Shown here: piece by piece, positions 13,021 through 14,352 of the stretch | How positions within the stretch are numbered: the first letter of the stretch is position 1 | How the letters are laid out: each line of letters starts with the position of its first letter | DNA from: Hyphomicrobiales bacterium | GTDB taxonomy: Bacteria; Pseudomonadota; Alphaproteobacteria; Rhizobiales; Xanthobacteraceae | NCBI GenBank assembly: GCA_016210825.1 | Contig: JACQTM010000134.1 | Span: 1 to 14,352 of the forward strand | Direction: 5' to 3' | Length of the DNA stretch: 14,352 nucleotides | Translations under genes and position numbers: made by a program | Notes under the pieces: model-generated | What the model was told of the DNA's origin: nothing | What the model saw: the letters and a program-made list of their open reading frames with translations, nothing else | Databases searched by the model: none

Positions 13021-13203
13021 TCAGCGCCTAACGTGAACCAAGTCTGCCGACGCGGCGTCATTCATGTCACTGGTCGCATCGGTAATCGCCTGTTCGCGTC
13101 CACTCTTGCCGTGGAACGCGGCCATCAGCAAGAAGATGTGACCAAGAATCACAATGCCAACGAACAGGCTAACGAAGGCTGTAACGAGAATCGCTAGGAA
13201 CAT
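13021..13203 (-). CDS. Predicted 60-residue single-helix membrane protein
   Basis: I do not recognise this protein. MFLAILVTAFVSLFVGIVIL begins a strong hydrophobic helix (about 3-29). A short polar, mildly acidic C-terminal half follows (HGKSGREQAITDATSDMNDA...), probably cytoplasmic or periplasmic depending on insertion. The ATG at 13203 has GGGAG 7 nt upstream on the minus strand, which favours a real gene. It diverges from glyQ and converges on apt. Its small size and lack of a recognised family leave room for a chance frame. Confidence 0.55.
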   Translation of the reverse strand: MFLAILVTAFVSLFVGIVILGHIFLLMAAFHGKSGREQAITDATSDMNDAASADLVHVRR

Positions 13204-13405
13204 TGGAGGTCTCCCACTTGCCTCCCCCCATGCCCATTTGTCGCGCTTGCTGCTTGCAGGTTCACAGCAACTGTTGCCGGCTGCGCGAATGCGATACGCA
13301 TGTTCCAGTTCACTAGATGGCTGTTGTTACGCCCGCGTTACCAGTGAAGCTTGGGATTAGTGTTGTTTTGACGGAAAATTCGCCCGCTTTCACGCGACTT
13401 ACATA

Positions 13406-13420
13406 CTTACATATTGTAAG
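13406..13420. promoter_or_regulatory. 15-nt palindrome, possible operator
   Basis: CTTACA (13406-13411) and TGTAAG (13415-13420) flank TAT. A partial extra ACTTACAT precedes it at 13397-13404. The size and A/T-rich character fit a dimeric regulator site, but no regulator can be named and chance is possible. Confidence 0.35.
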
Positions 13421-13438
13421 CCCCGTAAAACGCGTGCC

Positions 13439-13467
13439 TTGACCCCCATTGAGACCGCCGATAGCTT
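13439..13467 (+). promoter_or_regulatory. Candidate glyQ promoter
   Basis: TTGACC (13439-13444), preceded by C as in many alphaproteobacterial -35 boxes, is followed after 17 nt by TAGCTT (13462-13467). The -10 match is poor. The position, about 60 nt before the glyQ ATG, is suitable. Confidence 0.3.
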
Positions 13468-13527
13468 TCGCGCGCATTCCAGATTGCTCCGTAGCGCGTG
13501 AGCACCGACGCGAGCCCGCCGCTTCTC

Positions 13528-14352
13528 ATGCAGCAAGATTCCCTCAATCCGGCGAAATCCTTCCAGGGCTTGATCCTGACCCTGCAACGATATTGGGCGG
13601 ACTATGGCTGCGTGATCTTGCAGCCCTATGACATGGAAGTGGGCGCGGGCACGTTCCATCCGGCAACCATGTTGCGCGCGCTCGGACCCAAACGCTGGAA
13701 CGCGGCTTATGTACAGCCCTCGCGCCGGCCGAAGGACGGCCGCTACGGCGAAAACCCGAACCGCCTGCAGCACTATTACCAGTTCCAGGTGATCCTCAAA
13801 CCCTCGCCGCCGGACATCCAGGAGCTCTATCTCAAATCGCTTTACGCCATCGGCATCGACGCCAAGCTGCATGACATCCGCTTTGTCGAGGATGACTGGG
13901 AGAGTCCGACGCTCGGTGCCTGGGGCCTTGGGTGGGAATGCTGGTGCGACGGCATGGAAGTCTCGCAATTCACTTACTTTCAGCAGGTCGCCGGCTTCGA
14001 ATGCGCGCCGGTCGCCGGCGAGCTCACTTACGGGCTTGAGCGGCTGGCCATGTATGTGCAGGGCGTCGACAATGTGTTCGCGCTCAACATCAACGGCCGC
14101 GACGACGACAAGAAAGTCACCTATGGCGACGTGTTCCTGCAGGCCGAGCAGGAATATTCCCGGCACAATTTCGAATTCGCCGATACCGCCATGCTGTTCG
14201 AGCAGTTCAAGATGGCGGAGGCGGCCTGCAAGAAATACCTCGACGCCGGCTGGGCCGATGCCGACCGCAAGCGCCACCGGATGGCGCTGCCGGCCTACGA
14301 TCAGTGCATCAAGGCGTCCCATGTGTTCAATCTGCTCGATGCGCGCGGCGTC
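13528..14352 (+). CDS. glyQ: Glycyl-tRNA synthetase alpha subunit (3' end outside window)
   Basis: 275 codons are visible and the frame runs off the right edge; the family is about 290-310 residues, so little is missing. This is the catalytic alpha subunit of the alpha2-beta2 bacterial GlyRS, which charges tRNA-Gly; glyS (beta) usually follows and would lie beyond the window. Diagnostic stretches are YGCVILQPYDMEVGAGTFHP, AAYVQPSRRPKDGRYGENPN, QHYYQFQVILKPSP, HDIRFVEDDWESPTLGAWGL and GMEVSQFTYFQQV. VTYGDVFLQAEQEYSRHNFE is typical of alphaproteobacteria. The ATG at 13528 has no good Shine-Dalgarno sequence. An in-frame GTG at 13498 would add 10 residues and is a fair alternative, since relatives often carry a short N-terminal extension. 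Confidence 0.96.
   Translation, partial: MQQDSLNPAKSFQGLILTLQRYWADYGCVILQPYDMEVGAGTFHPATMLRALGPKRWNAAYVQPSRRPKDGRYGENPNRLQHYYQFQVILKPSPPDIQELYLKSLYAIGIDAKLHDIRFVEDDWESPTLGAWGLGWECWCDGMEVSQFTYFQQVAGFECAPVAGELTYGLERLAMYVQGVDNVFALNINGRDDDKKVTYGDVFLQAEQEYSRHNFEFADTAMLFEQFKMAEAACKKYLDAGWADADRKRHRMALPAYDQCIKASHVFNLLDARGV

Larger units (their letters stand above)
13204..13527. other. 324-bp divergent intergenic region upstream of glyQ
   Basis: The region lies between the small membrane-protein gene (-) and glyQ (+) and should hold both promoters. It is somewhat richer in A/T than its surroundings between about 13360 and 13430. It contains a perfect small palindrome, CTTACA-TAT-TGTAAG (13406-13420), and a possible glyQ promoter at 13439-13467. 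I find no tRNA, riboswitch, T-box or leader hairpin with a T-run. Confidence 0.6.

Noticed and set aside
13399..14322. 307-codon open frame on the minus strand opposite glyQ
   Set aside because: glyQ on the plus strand is unmistakable; the opposite frame is its shadow.

Overview
The window is about 14.4 kb of GC-rich DNA from the chromosome of an alphaproteobacterium, most likely order Hyphomicrobiales (Rhizobiales) near the Bradyrhizobium / Rhodopseudomonas / Pseudolabrys group. The reasons are the fused cytochrome b/c1 gene behind a Rieske gene, an Omp25/RopB-type beta-barrel protein, a DUF6111 protein next to a CCA-adding enzyme, and many alphaproteobacterial intergenic palindromes. The exact genus is an inference. 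Almost every gene is housekeeping. I see no transposase, integrase, phage gene, CRISPR array, tRNA or rRNA, and no multi-gene defence or biosynthetic system.

Layout, left to right. A MoxR-family AAA+ ATPase (minus strand, cut by the left edge) diverges from a compact plus-strand cluster: a DUF1285 protein, a NudL-type CoA pyrophosphatase, a two-helix DUF6111 membrane protein and a CCA tRNA nucleotidyltransferase. Next is a 2-hydroxychromene-2-carboxylate isomerase/DsbA-like protein, which converges through a bidirectional terminator on a minus-strand outer-membrane beta-barrel gene. A membrane-anchored DM13 protein follows. On the minus strand are hemF (oxygen-dependent coproporphyrinogen oxidase) and, upstream of it, trmL (tRNA wobble 2'-O-methyltransferase). 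The cytochrome bc1 operon (Rieske gene petA, then fused petBC) runs rightward to a strong terminator. Then come mtnP and apt, which together recycle the adenine of methylthioadenosine to AMP, a small predicted one-helix protein on the minus strand, and glyQ (glycyl-tRNA synthetase alpha), cut by the right edge.

The unusual content is the repeats. At least three kinds of palindromic element fill the gaps: (i) one inverted-repeat element with ATCCCTCCCC ends before the DUF6111 gene; (ii) three elements bounded by CGTCAT-like ends whose left arm carries GGCTTG (6561-6662, 7649-7752, 12255-12397); (iii) a paired-palindrome module, two near-perfect 24-28 nt palindromes 11-16 nt apart, before mtnP, between mtnP and apt, and, most strikingly, in frame inside hemF, where it appears to add about 20 residues just before the conserved glycine run. 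Other elements seem to have supplied the C-terminus of TrmL, the leader of hemF, a 19-bp direct repeat of the hemF 3' end, and perhaps the ribosome-binding site of the DUF6111 gene. This resembles in principle the Rickettsia palindromic elements that insert into coding genes. It is the best candidate in the window for something under-described.
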